Source: Bacteroidales bacterium
GTDB taxonomy: Bacteria; Bacteroidota; Bacteroidia; Bacteroidales; WCHB1-69
DNA: 64,000 nucleotides
Assembly: GCA_017961265.1 (NCBI GenBank)
Contig: JAGCXN010000036.1
Location: forward strand, 1 to 64,000
Direction of reading: 5' to 3'
The notes beneath the pieces are model-generated. The model ran no database searches. It saw only the letters and a list, made by a program, of their open reading frames with translations, and had not been told where the DNA came from. Made by a program: the position numbers and the translations under genes. Positions 46,093-54,997 of the stretch are shown piece by piece. Each line of letters starts with the position of its first letter. Position 1 is the stretch's first letter.

Positions 46093-48195
46093 TTATTTCA
46101 GACCGCGGTTCTTCAACAGAGGTTCGATGGAGGGATCCTGACCGCGATAACGCTTGTACAGCACCATCGACTCTTCCGTATTTCCCTTTTCCAAAATGTT
46201 GGTACGGAACGACTTGGCCGTCTCCTGATCAAAAACGCCCTTCTCCTTGAACGGCTCGAAAGCGTCGTTGTCGAGAACGGCAGCCCAGGTGTAACTATAG
46301 TAGCCGGCATCGTAACCGCCAGAGAAGACGTGCTGGAAGTAGGTGCTCTTGTAACGGGAGATAATTTCGGGAATCAAACCGATTTTTGCCATAGCAGCAT
46401 CCTCAAAATCAGGAAGTTTAATTTCGGTCGGTTCGGTAATTTCGTAATAGTCCATATCGAGGAAGGAAGCGGCCAGCAGTTCGGTGTTGATGAAGCCCTG
46501 TCCGTAGGTGGCGGCGGCTTCAATCTTGGTGATCAGGGAATCCGGAATCACCTCGCCAGTCTTATAATGTTTGGCGTACATCTTCATCACCTCAGGCTCG
46601 CGCACCCAGTGCTCAAGGAACTGAGAGGGCAGCTCAACAAAGTCGCGGGAGACGTTGGTGCCGGAGAGGGAACGGTAGGTGCATTTCGAGAAGATGCTGT
46701 GCAAGCCGTGGCCGAACTCGTGGAACATCGTCTCCGCCTCGTCGAAGTTGAGGAGGGCGGGCTTGTCGGCGGTCGGTTTCGAGAAGTTGAAGACGAGGGA
46801 CACAATCGGAATCACATTCTCGCCGTCCTTCACGTATTGTTCGCGGAAGTTGGTCATCCAAGCACCGCTGCGCTTGCTTTCACGCGGGAAGAAGTCCATA
46901 TAGACGATAGCGATAACTTCGCCGTTTTCAACCACTTCGTAAGGAATAGCATCGGGATGGTAGGTCGGGATGTTCTTGTTTTCGCGCATTTCAATACCGT
47001 ACAGCTTGTTGCAGACGGTGAAAAGTCCTTCGCGGACGTTGTCGAGGGAGAAGTAGGGGCGGACGAGGTCGTCGTCGAGGTCATATTTCTCCTTGCGGAG
47101 CTTTTCGCTGTAGTAGCGCCAGTCGTAAGGCTGGAGGGGTTCGTTGATACCGTCGGCCTTCATCATCTTCTGGTAAGCGGCACATTCCTCTTTGGCCTTG
47201 GCGAGGGCGGGGCCCCACACCTGCGTCAGCAGATTGTCAACAGCTTCGGGCGTTTTGGCCATGCAGTCATCCAGCACGTAGGCCGCGTGCGACGGATAGC
47301 CGAACAATTTGGCGCGTTCCAGACGGAGGTTCGCTATCTGATTGATAATTTCGGTGTTATCGGTTTCGCCGGAGGTGCATCGGGTGGAGTAAGCCGTCCA
47401 CAGTTCCTTACGGAGCTCACGGTTGGAGCAGTTCATCAGGAAAGGCTCCATGCTCGGCACGTGCACCGTAAAGACGTACTTGCCTTTGGTGTCGGCGCTT
47501 TCGTTACCGGCCTCCAAAGCAGCATCCAGAACACTTTGCGGGAGGGAAGCGATTTCGTTGACGTCCTCCACCACAAGCTTGTAATCGTTGGTGGCTTTCA
47601 GCACGTTGTTCCCGTACTTCAGGGTCAGGGAAGCCAGTTTCTCGTTGATGTCGCGCAAACGTCCCTTGTGTTCGGGAGCGATATTGGCACCGCCGCGGAC
47701 AAAGCCCTTGTAGTTCTCTTCCAGCAGGCGCATCTGCTCGGGATTAAGGTTGAGGGATTCGCGCTGGTCATAGACCGCCTTCACGCGTTTGAACAAACCC
47801 TCGCTCAGGTTGATATTGTCGCTGTGGGCGGACAGTTTCGGCATCGCCTCTTCCGCAATCGCCTCCATTTCAGGGCTGTTCATACACTCGGCGAGGTTGA
47901 AGAAGACAGAGGTCACCTTATTGAGCAGGCTGCCGCTGTTTTCGAGGGCGAGGATGGTATTTTCGAAGGTGGGATCTTCCGTATTGTCCACGATAGCAGC
48001 AATTTCCGCTGCCTGCTGCTTCATGCCCTCCTCTATAGCAGGAAGATAGTGCTCGGTTTTGATTTCAGCGAACGGCGGCACGCCATACGGGGTGTCCCAT
48101 TCCTTCATAAACGGGTTGTCGGCCATTTGCTGCTTTTTGTTGCAGCCGGTCATCACTAAAGTAGCAATCACCATAATTGTCAAGATTTTTTTCAT
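46093..48195 (-). CDS. M3-family metallopeptidase lipoprotein (Dcp-like)
   Basis: 700 residues. Signal with lipobox VMTGC, so lipid-anchored in the cell envelope. Zinc motif HEFGH at H492 and the later LPSQFLEHW and GGYDAGYYSY blocks are those of the M3A (oligopeptidase A/dipeptidyl carboxypeptidase) family. Cuts short peptides. Length normal. A long open frame on the opposite strand (46069-48159) is a shadow of this gene. Confidence 0.95.
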   Translation of the reverse strand: MKKILTIMVIATLVMTGCNKKQQMADNPFMKEWDTPYGVPPFAEIKTEHYLPAIEEGMKQQAAEIAAIVDNTEDPTFENTILALENSGSLLNKVTSVFFNLAECMNSPEMEAIAEEAMPKLSAHSDNINLSEGLFKRVKAVYDQRESLNLNPEQMRLLEENYKGFVRGGANIAPEHKGRLRDINEKLASLTLKYGNNVLKATNDYKLVVEDVNEIASLPQSVLDAALEAGNESADTKGKYVFTVHVPSMEPFLMNCSNRELRKELWTAYSTRCTSGETDNTEIINQIANLRLERAKLFGYPSHAAYVLDDCMAKTPEAVDNLLTQVWGPALAKAKEECAAYQKMMKADGINEPLQPYDWRYYSEKLRKEKYDLDDDLVRPYFSLDNVREGLFTVCNKLYGIEMRENKNIPTYHPDAIPYEVVENGEVIAIVYMDFFPRESKRSGAWMTNFREQYVKDGENVIPIVSLVFNFSKPTADKPALLNFDEAETMFHEFGHGLHSIFSKCTYRSLSGTNVSRDFVELPSQFLEHWVREPEVMKMYAKHYKTGEVIPDSLITKIEAAATYGQGFINTELLAASFLDMDYYEITEPTEIKLPDFEDAAMAKIGLIPEIISRYKSTYFQHVFSGGYDAGYYSYTWAAVLDNDAFEPFKEKGVFDQETAKSFRTNILEKGNTEESMVLYKRYRGQDPSIEPLLKNRGLK

Positions 48196-48261
48196 AAATG
48201 TTTATTTTTGGTTTATAAAAATTATTTCGACAGAAAAAACCTTTAATCAGATCTTCATATC

Positions 48262-50223
48262 CTACCAATTCCCCAATTTCGAAAAGCCGCGCCACACGAT
48301 GACAATGTCGTTCTTGACGGTGTAGTCGCGGGCGTACAGCTGATCGGCGAGCGCCAGCATCTCGTCGGAGAAGTCGCTGTTGCGGAAGTTGTCCACAGGG
48401 GTGAGGACGCCCGGACGCAGCTGCGCCAGTGCGCCGTCAGTGCGGGGACGGCAGAACCCGACCCAGCTCTTCCGGCCCGAGAGGACAGCAAAAAGGTTGC
48501 GGACAAAACCGCCCTTCCTCCGAACGAACCAGATGTCAACCGGCAACAGCAGCAACAGCAGCACCGCCGTCACAATGTCGAAACAGCGTTTGCGCAGGCG
48601 ACTCTCCTTATGCGTGATGGCGTGCACCTGCACGGTGTAGGCATCCTCAGAGGAGAAAATGGAGCTGCTGCCGATGACCGCGACGCTGCCTTCGGGGGCA
48701 ATCTTGAACTCCACCTGCGCCGATTGCAACGCACACATCTGCCCAATAATCTGCTCTGACGACAGGTCGCGGGAACAGAAAATCACCTCGTTGATACGGT
48801 AAAGTGTCACCAAATCACCGATTTGCGACAACCGGCCAATGACGCGCGGATTGTTCGTCGGGGTTTCGTCCAATGTGATGATTCCCCAGAAATGGCACGG
48901 CGTCCCCATCATCCTGACGATGGAAAGCACCCGCTCGGCCTCCTCCATACTGCCGACCACCGCCACACGACGGCTTCCGTCTCCCGCCACTTCCCTGCCC
49001 TTCCGGGGCAGCCGGCGGGACAACGAGTGCAGCAGGTTCACCGAGACCAACGTCCACAATGTACCTAACAGAAGGACAGCACGGGAGAAACGCAACGTTT
49101 CGGGCAACAACGCATATACCAACAGGATAGCAACCGTCCCCAACACAATTCCCTTGTTCACATTGGAGGGCTTCGACGGTTTCGCATACCCCTTGCACAC
49201 CAGCATCGACAAAATCCAGACGAGGATGTAGATGGGCAAAACGAGGTAGTAATACTGCTGCGGGAAGCCGCTTCCACGCGCCGCAAGCACAGTGCCGTTC
49301 CAATATCTTGCCAAAAAGAAAAGTCCCGCATAGACGACCGCTGCATCAGCCAGCGGCAACAGCAGCCGGCTGATAATCCGCTTCAAGGCAGCCAACGAGG
49401 CACGAAACCATATTGCACAGTTAATCAGTATATTAAATAACTTTGCATTATTCTTTGAAAAATGCTTTTCCGCAAAAATCTGCATCGCCTTGTAAAAGAC
49501 GTGCACATAGTTCAAACTCCCCTTCTTCGTGCTCTCTCCCTTATAATGGATGATACGCGTTTCGGGGAAGTAATAATTCTTATATCCACCTTTTAAAATC
49601 CTGTACGACAAGTCAATATCCTCGCCATACATAAAATAGTCCTCGTCGAGAAGCCCCACTTGATCGAGCACCGAGCGGCGCATCAGCATGAACGCGCCCG
49701 ACAGAACTTCGACAGAATGGATCTGATCGTTGTCAAGATACGTAAGGTGGTAGGAACCGAATTTTTGGGAGTTCGGGAAGAGTTTAGAGAGCCCGAACAG
49801 TTTGTAGAAGGCGACGGCGGGAAACGGGATGCCGCGTTTGGATTCCGGCAGAAACTCTCCCTGCCCGTTCACCATCTTCACGCCGAGACCGCCGGCATCA
49901 GGGGTGGCGTCCATGAAAGCAAGGCACTTCTCGAAGGTGTCCTCCTCCACCATAGTGTCGGGATTGAGCAGAAGCACGTACTCGCCCGACGACTGCCGGA
50001 TGGCCTGGTTGTTGGCGCGGGCAAAACCGACATTTTCCTTGTTGGCAATGACCTTCACCTGTGGGAACTTCGCCGCCAGCATCTCCAACGAATGATCCAC
50101 CGAGTTATTGTCAACGACAAACACCTCGGCCTCAACGTTTTTCAACGCCTTGTAAACCGAAAGCAGCGCCTGTTCCAGGAAGTGCGCCACATTGTAGTTC
50201 ACGATGATGATACTCAGCTTCAT
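48262..50223 (-). CDS. GT2 glycosyltransferase fused to a degenerate polyprenyl-phosphate sugar transferase-like part
   Basis: 653 residues. Residues 1-270: GT-A glycosyltransferase family 2 (SIIIVNYN, VDNNSVDHS, LLLNPDT at 84-90, GEDIDLSYRI at 200-209), rhamnosyltransferase-like. About 285-405: four hydrophobic helices. About 418-525: a Rossmann-like domain (RVAVVGSMEEAERVL, EVIFCSRDL), like the CoA-binding-type domain of WbaP relatives. 543-653: KRCFDIVTAVLLLLLLP, then SGRKSWVGFCRP, LRPGVLTPVD and DYTVKNDIVIVWRG, which align with the start and end of the bacterial sugar transferase family, but the catalytic core between them is missing. Downstream of psd in a minus-strand operon. Likely acts in O-antigen or glycolipid synthesis. 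Confidence 0.8.
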   Translation of the reverse strand: MKLSIIIVNYNVAHFLEQALLSVYKALKNVEAEVFVVDNNSVDHSLEMLAAKFPQVKVIANKENVGFARANNQAIRQSSGEYVLLLNPDTMVEEDTFEKCLAFMDATPDAGGLGVKMVNGQGEFLPESKRGIPFPAVAFYKLFGLSKLFPNSQKFGSYHLTYLDNDQIHSVEVLSGAFMLMRRSVLDQVGLLDEDYFMYGEDIDLSYRILKGGYKNYYFPETRIIHYKGESTKKGSLNYVHVFYKAMQIFAEKHFSKNNAKLFNILINCAIWFRASLAALKRIISRLLLPLADAAVVYAGLFFLARYWNGTVLAARGSGFPQQYYYLVLPIYILVWILSMLVCKGYAKPSKPSNVNKGIVLGTVAILLVYALLPETLRFSRAVLLLGTLWTLVSVNLLHSLSRRLPRKGREVAGDGSRRVAVVGSMEEAERVLSIVRMMGTPCHFWGIITLDETPTNNPRVIGRLSQIGDLVTLYRINEVIFCSRDLSSEQIIGQMCALQSAQVEFKIAPEGSVAVIGSSSIFSSEDAYTVQVHAITHKESRLRKRCFDIVTAVLLLLLLPVDIWFVRRKGGFVRNLFAVLSGRKSWVGFCRPRTDGALAQLRPGVLTPVDNFRNSDFSDEMLALADQLYARDYTVKNDIVIVWRGFSKLGNW

Positions 50224-50232
50224 TCCGTGCGA

Positions 50233-50889
50233 TTAGAGGTATGCCAACACTGTCTTCTGCGTCCGCACCTTGTCGCCCACCTTGACATTCACCTCCGCAT
50301 CGAGCGGCAGGAAAACGTCCACGCGGGAACCGAAACGGATCATACCCATCTCCGTGGCCTGCTGCACCGTGTCACCCACCTTCGGGTAGGAGACGATGCG
50401 GCGGGCCACAAAGCCGGCAATCTGGCGGAACAGCACCTGCGTGCCGTCCTCTTTCGCCACCACCACCGTATTGTGCTCATTGTCAAAGGATGACTTCGGC
50501 AAATGCGCCACAAAATACTTGCCCGGATGGTAGGCGACGTACTCCACCGTGCCGTCAATCGGGTAGAAATTGACATGGACATTATGAACCGACATAAAAA
50601 TTGAAATCTTGATCCGCCTGTCTTTCAGATACTCCGTTTCCTCCTTCTCCTCGACGGCAATGACTGTGCCGTCGGCAGGCGAAATGACACCGTTCTCCAC
50701 CAAGTTGGGATGGCGGCAGGGCACGCGGAAGAAGCGGATGGCGAGGAACGGGTTCACACCCAGCGCAATCACCACCAGCACATCCACAAATGCCGGCAGA
50801 CTGGTGAAATGGAAATAGAGAAACAGGCACAGCGCGAAGAGCACTAGCGACACTGTTATGGGGATGATTCCTTCTTTATGCAGTCTCAT
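50233..50889 (-). CDS. psd: Phosphatidylserine decarboxylase proenzyme
   Basis: 218 residues, short type, with two N-terminal membrane helices (about 8-55). Makes phosphatidylethanolamine from the product of PssA. Self-cleavage at Gly-Ser within RFGSR (G187-S188) would leave the pyruvoyl group on the small chain. SPADGTVIAVEE and FMSVHNVHVNFYP are family blocks. Lies 30 nt after aspS and 9 nt before the glycosyltransferase fusion. Confidence 0.93.
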   Translation of the reverse strand: MRLHKEGIIPITVSLVLFALCLFLYFHFTSLPAFVDVLVVIALGVNPFLAIRFFRVPCRHPNLVENGVISPADGTVIAVEEKEETEYLKDRRIKISIFMSVHNVHVNFYPIDGTVEYVAYHPGKYFVAHLPKSSFDNEHNTVVVAKEDGTQVLFRQIAGFVARRIVSYPKVGDTVQQATEMGMIRFGSRVDVFLPLDAEVNVKVGDKVRTQKTVLAYL

Positions 50890-50919
50890 AATGATAAATT
50901 AGCCGTAAATAGTTCCTAA

Positions 50920-52665
50920 TTATTTAAGTCCAAGTTCTTTAAGTTGCGCATCCGAAATCGGGGTCGGAGCGTTGAGCATCATGTCGCGGGCCGCGTTGTT
51001 CTTCGGGAAGGCGATGAAATCGCGGATGGAGTCGGCATCGCTGAGCACGGAGCACATGCGGTCGAAACCGAAAGCGAGACCGCCGTGCGGGGGCGCGCCG
51101 TACTGGAAGGCGTTCATCAGGAAGCCGAACTGCTTCTGTGCCTCCTCCTCGCTGAAACCGAGGGCCTTGAACATCCGTTTCTGCAAGTTCTTGTCGTGGA
51201 TACGGATGGAGCCGCCGCCCACCTCGGTACCATTGATCACCAAGTCGTAGGCATTGGCGTTCACTTCGCCCGGATGAGTTTCGAGCATCGCCTCGTGTTC
51301 CGGCTTTGGAGCCGTAAACGGATGGTGCATAGCGTAATAGCGCTGGGTTTCTTCGTCCCATTCCAGCAGCGGGAAGTCCACCACCCACAGGAGCTTGTAC
51401 TCCCCTGCCTTGCGCAGACCGAGCTGGCGGCCCATCTCAAGGCGGAGTTCGCAAAGCTGCTTCTGGGTTTTCAGCCGCGGACCCGCCATAATCAGAATCA
51501 GGTCGCCCTCTTCCGCACCGCACTTCTTGGCGACGGCGGCGAGGTCCTCCTGGTTGTAGAACTTATCCACAGAGGATTTGTAGTTACCGCCCTCCTGGCA
51601 CTGGATGTGCACGAGACCCGTGGCACCCACCTGCGGGCGTTTTACGAACTCGGTGAGAGAGTCAATCTGCTTGCGGCTGTAATGAGCACAACCCTTGGCC
51701 ACAATACCGACCACCAATTCAGCTTCGTTAAACACTTTGAAATCACGATGTTGCAAAACGTCATTCAGTTCCACAAAGCGCATACCGAAACGGGCGTCCG
51801 GCTTGTCGCTGCCGTAGTATTTCATCGCGTCGTGCCACGTAATGCGTTCAATCGTTCCGATGTCCATTCCCTTGGTTTCTTTGAAGATGTACTTGATCAG
51901 ACCTTCAAAAGTCTGGAGGATGTCCTCTTGGGAAACGAACGACATCTCGCAGTCAATCTGGGTGAACTCGGGCTGACGGTCGGCGCGGAGGTCTTCGTCG
52001 CGGAAGCACTTGACAATCTGGAAGTAGCGGTCGAAGCCGGCCACCATCAGCAGCTGTTTGAAGGTTTGGGGAGACTGCGGCAGTGCGTAGAACTCGCCGT
52101 GGCTGAGGCGTGACGGCACCACGAAGTCGCGGGCGCCCTCCGGTGTGGAGCTGACCAGCATCGGGGTTTCGATTTCCACAAAGCCGATGTTGTTCATGTA
52201 GTTGCGGATGGCGATGCTCAGTTTGTGACGGAACAACAGATTGTTTTTCACGGGGTTGCGACGAAGGTCGAGGTAGCGGTACTTCATGCGGATCTCGTCG
52301 CCGCCGTCGGACTCGTCCTCAATGGTGAAGGGCGGGGTGATGGACTCGTTCAGCACATTGATGCTCTTGGCGAGGATCTCGATGTCGCCCGTCGGGATGT
52401 TCTTGTTCTTGCTGTAGCGTTCGGCCACCGTGCCGGTCACTTGGATGACCCACTCGCGTCCGAAGGGCTCAATCTGCTTGCACAGTTCGGGGTTGGTTTC
52501 GGCGTTGAAGGCGAGCTGCGTGATGCCGTAGCGGTCGCGCAGGTCAATGAAGGTCATACCGCCCAAGTTCCTGATTTTCTGAATCCAGCCGCAAAGGGTC
52601 ACCTTCTGGTTGATATTGCTTGCGTTCAGTTCGCCGCAAGTGTGTGTTCTTAACGTTGTTTTCAT
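50920..52665 (-). CDS. aspS: Aspartyl-tRNA synthetase
   Basis: 581 residues, class II, bacterial type with the insertion domain. N-terminal OB fold ([24 protein letters not shown]), motif 2 region [23 protein letters not shown] and motif 3 [13 protein letters not shown]. Charges tRNA-Asp. Starts 3 nt after the small lipoprotein gene upstream. Confidence 0.97.
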   Translation of the reverse strand: MKTTLRTHTCGELNASNINQKVTLCGWIQKIRNLGGMTFIDLRDRYGITQLAFNAETNPELCKQIEPFGREWVIQVTGTVAERYSKNKNIPTGDIEILAKSINVLNESITPPFTIEDESDGGDEIRMKYRYLDLRRNPVKNNLLFRHKLSIAIRNYMNNIGFVEIETPMLVSSTPEGARDFVVPSRLSHGEFYALPQSPQTFKQLLMVAGFDRYFQIVKCFRDEDLRADRQPEFTQIDCEMSFVSQEDILQTFEGLIKYIFKETKGMDIGTIERITWHDAMKYYGSDKPDARFGMRFVELNDVLQHRDFKVFNEAELVVGIVAKGCAHYSRKQIDSLTEFVKRPQVGATGLVHIQCQEGGNYKSSVDKFYNQEDLAAVAKKCGAEEGDLILIMAGPRLKTQKQLCELRLEMGRQLGLRKAGEYKLLWVVDFPLLEWDEETQRYYAMHHPFTAPKPEHEAMLETHPGEVNANAYDLVINGTEVGGGSIRIHDKNLQKRMFKALGFSEEEAQKQFGFLMNAFQYGAPPHGGLAFGFDRMCSVLSDADSIRDFIAFPKNNAARDMMLNAPTPISDAQLKELGLK

Positions 52666-52668
52666 AGG

Positions 52669-53355
52669 TTATTTAATTGTAACTTTCTTTAAAACAGATG
52701 CATATTCCGCATTCCAAAAACCGCCACGGTCGGCGGCTTTCACGTTGGTGCCTTCGGTGCGGCGCACGAGCTGTGCATCGAAAGTGCCCTTCGCCAGCGA
52801 CGAAAGGTCGTCGGCAGCAAAGGTCAGTTCGTTGCCGTCCGCCTCCGATGCCTCAATCTCCACATCCTCCTGTCCGTCACGTTTCATAACAAGATAGAAA
52901 CGGTCGTATTCGTTGGCTTTCTTGCCTTGGAAAGTGAGGGTGTTGGCCGTACCCTGTGTCAGCGTAATACTCTCTGATTTCGTGTCAATTGATTTGAATT
53001 TGAATGCGTTCACAAATTTCCTGCCGTCATTGTTGACATAGTTGAACGTGACTTTGCCAGGCTCTTTGGGACAGTCTTTTCCCAAAAAGTAGCAGCCATT
53101 TTCAAAAGTCATCGCTTCCTTGTCGCAATTTACCGATGAGGAACCGGTAAGGCGGACACGGCTTCCGGACATATTGTCAACTCGGAACGTCGCTTCACAC
53201 GAAAGCATCTGGGTTTGAGCATCATAACCGATGGAATAGCACTGCAGGATGCTGTTCTGGTCAACGCTTTCGGAATCGACGTAAGAAACGTCACCGCACC
53301 CCGTGAAAAACAGGGCGGTGCAGATGACGGCAAGGGTGAACAGTTTTCTTTTCAT
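52669..53355 (-). CDS. Hypothetical lipoprotein
   Basis: 228 residues from ATG 53355 (a TTG two codons upstream is also in frame). Signal with lipobox FTGCG. The mature part is predicted beta-rich, with four Cys that may pair and repeated short strands; a jelly-roll or Ig-like fold is possible. Family not recognised. Sits between ptb (6 nt upstream) and aspS (3 nt downstream) in one transcription unit. Confidence 0.75.
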   Translation of the reverse strand: MKRKLFTLAVICTALFFTGCGDVSYVDSESVDQNSILQCYSIGYDAQTQMLSCEATFRVDNMSGSRVRLTGSSSVNCDKEAMTFENGCYFLGKDCPKEPGKVTFNYVNNDGRKFVNAFKFKSIDTKSESITLTQGTANTLTFQGKKANEYDRFYLVMKRDGQEDVEIEASEADGNELTFAADDLSSLAKGTFDAQLVRRTEGTNVKAADRGGFWNAEYASVLKKVTIK

Positions 53356-53361
53356 AGTCAA

Positions 53362-54270
53362 TTATTTTGCGGAAAGGGCGGCCAAAGCGATGGAATAAAG
53401 CTTGGTTTTGGTGGAGTCGCCGCGGGACGAGAGCACGCAGGGGACCTTGGCACCGACCACCATTGCGCCGAGTTCGCCGCCGGCCAGCTTGGTGTTGCAC
53501 TTGTAGAAGACGTTGCCCGTCTCGATGTTCGGGAACACGAGGCAGTCGGCGTCGCCGGCCACTTCGCTCTTCACCTTCTTGATCTGGACGCACTCCATGT
53601 CAATGGCGAGATCCACGCCGAGTGGGCCGTCGATGACGGCGTTCTTGATCTGGCCGCGGTCTGCCATCTTGCTGATGAGGCACGCATCCACACAGGCCTG
53701 CATGGCAGGAAGCACCTGCTCGGTGGCGGCGAGGATGGCGACCTTCGGCTTCTCGATCTGGAGGGCGCGGGCGGTGTTAATCAGGTAGTTGGTGATGGCC
53801 ACCTTCTGGTTGAGGTCGGGCGCGGGGATGATGGCCACGTCGCCACAAACAATCAGCTTGTGGTAGCGGGGTGTCTCAATCACGGTGACGTGCGAAAGGA
53901 CGGCTTTCGGGCCGGGCATCAGGCCGCGTTCCTTGTTGAGGATGGCGCGCATATACTTGTCGGTGGAGAGGAGACCCTTCATCAGGATATCGCCTTCGCC
54001 GTTGTTGATCAGCTCACATGCTTTGGCCGCAGCCTTGTTTTCGTCAGCCTCCTGAACGATGGTGAAGTCGTTGACATCGATATTGTTGGCTTTGCAAACC
54101 TCCTTGATGGTGGCTTCGTCGCCGACGAGGGTGGCCTTCACAATGCCCATTTTCACGGCGTTGTGGACGGCTTCGATGGTGTGGGCGTCGTTAGCGTAAG
54201 CGGCAATTAATCTTTTCTGGGGACGGGTCTTGACCAGTTCAATGATTTGGTCCAATTTTGTGATACTCAT
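53362..54270 (-). CDS. ptb: Phosphate butyryltransferase (phosphate acyltransferase family)
   Basis: 302 residues, cytoplasmic. Converts butyryl-CoA and phosphate to butyryl phosphate; a butyrate kinase would then make ATP and butyrate. GDILMKGLLSTDKYMRAILNKE and the VAGDADCLVFPNIETGNVFYK block match Ptb rather than Pta (longer). No kinase gene is adjacent. With kdd it fits lysine or amino-acid fermentation to butyrate. Promoter box at 54356-54363; first gene of a unit running to the glycosyltransferase fusion. Confidence 0.88.
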   Translation of the reverse strand: MSITKLDQIIELVKTRPQKRLIAAYANDAHTIEAVHNAVKMGIVKATLVGDEATIKEVCKANNIDVNDFTIVQEADENKAAAKACELINNGEGDILMKGLLSTDKYMRAILNKERGLMPGPKAVLSHVTVIETPRYHKLIVCGDVAIIPAPDLNQKVAITNYLINTARALQIEKPKVAILAATEQVLPAMQACVDACLISKMADRGQIKNAVIDGPLGVDLAIDMECVQIKKVKSEVAGDADCLVFPNIETGNVFYKCNTKLAGGELGAMVVGAKVPCVLSSRGDSTKTKLYSIALAALSAK

Positions 54271-54355
54271 AGTTTTAGTTGTTTAAATTATTTAATTGAT
54301 TTATTGAATTTTAGATAACAATATATGCCTAATTCGCCATTTTAGAATTAGCGTG

Positions 54356-54363
54356 CAAAGGTA
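54356..54363 (-). promoter_or_regulatory. -7 promoter box TACCTTTG
   Basis: TAnnTTTG box about 85 nt upstream of ptb. Confidence 0.65.
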
Positions 54364-54905
54364 CGGAAATTTCTGGAATTTATTTATTCATTTTCATTGC
54401 GATTGCAAAAAGAGATTTCCCTTCCATGTAGAAGGGGTGGCCGCAGGCTGGAGTAGTAGAATCCACCGACACTTTTACCACAAGGTATTCATTTTTCTTA
54501 TACAACTACCCCGCACTTCGTGCACCCCTTCTTCGGAAGAAGGGGAATATAAGCAAGAGATTCCGCCTCCCTCTCGGTCGGCGGAATGGTGGGCTCGTAA
54601 CAAACCATTACCATTAGGTCAACCCGCACCATTCCGCCACTGCGCAGCAAGTGGCGGAATCCCCTGCTACAACCCCACTACCGTTTTCATAATCACTTAC
54701 TCTGGACGATACATCTGGATAGACCGCAGCAACGGGTACATTGTTATATGATTTATGTAGCGTACCTCCGGCACGCATTTTCCTGCAAGTGTTCTCCGTA
54801 CCCCACACTGCGCGTCACTTCGTTTCGCTGGTGCGGGGTTACTAAGATTTCGTGCCTCCGGCACAACCCTTTCATCTTTTCATCCCTTCCCCGCACACAA
54901 CCTCC

Positions 54906-54930
54906 GAGACGCGGTACACAACGTCTCTAC
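54906..54930. repeat. GAGACG...CGTCTC palindromic element
   Basis: GAGACGCGG, short centre, then ACGTCTC. Related in its ends to elements at 30362, 58823 and 59806. Confidence 0.6.
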
Positions 54931-54945
54931 ATTTCTGTTTTCAAC

Positions 54946-54980
54946 ACCTTCCTACCTCCTACCTTTTACTTGCTACTTGA
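54946..54980. repeat. Heptamer tandem array, about 5 units (TACYTNN)
   Basis: TACCTCC, TACCTTT, TACTTGC, TACTTGA with a degenerate leading unit; just downstream of the M64 peptidase stop (54998). Confidence 0.7.
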
Positions 54981-54997
54981 TGAACTTGATGAACCTG

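Larger units (their letters stand above)
54364..54985. repeat. Intergenic repeat island (about 620 nt)
   Basis: No convincing gene. Contains inverted repeats at 54419-54437 (CCCTTC/GAAGGG), 54525-54545 (CCCCTTCTTC/GAAGAAGGGG, perfect), 54560-54587 (ATTCCGCC/GGCGGAAT) and 54631-54660 (11-bp perfect stem with the same ATTCCGCC core), two copies of a CCTCCGGCAC motif near 54768 and 54857, a GAGACG palindrome (54906-54930) and a heptamer array. Looks like a pile-up of small dispersed repeats. Confidence 0.75.

Noticed and set aside
46069-48159. A 696-residue open frame on the plus strand
   Set aside because: It lies opposite the M3 peptidase, which has a clear lipobox, HEFGH motif and family match; the antisense frame has no recognisable domain and is a by-product of GC-biased codons.
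54353-54751. A 132-residue open frame in the intergenic island
   Set aside because: It is made of the inverted repeats listed there and contains no signal, domain or promoter of its own.
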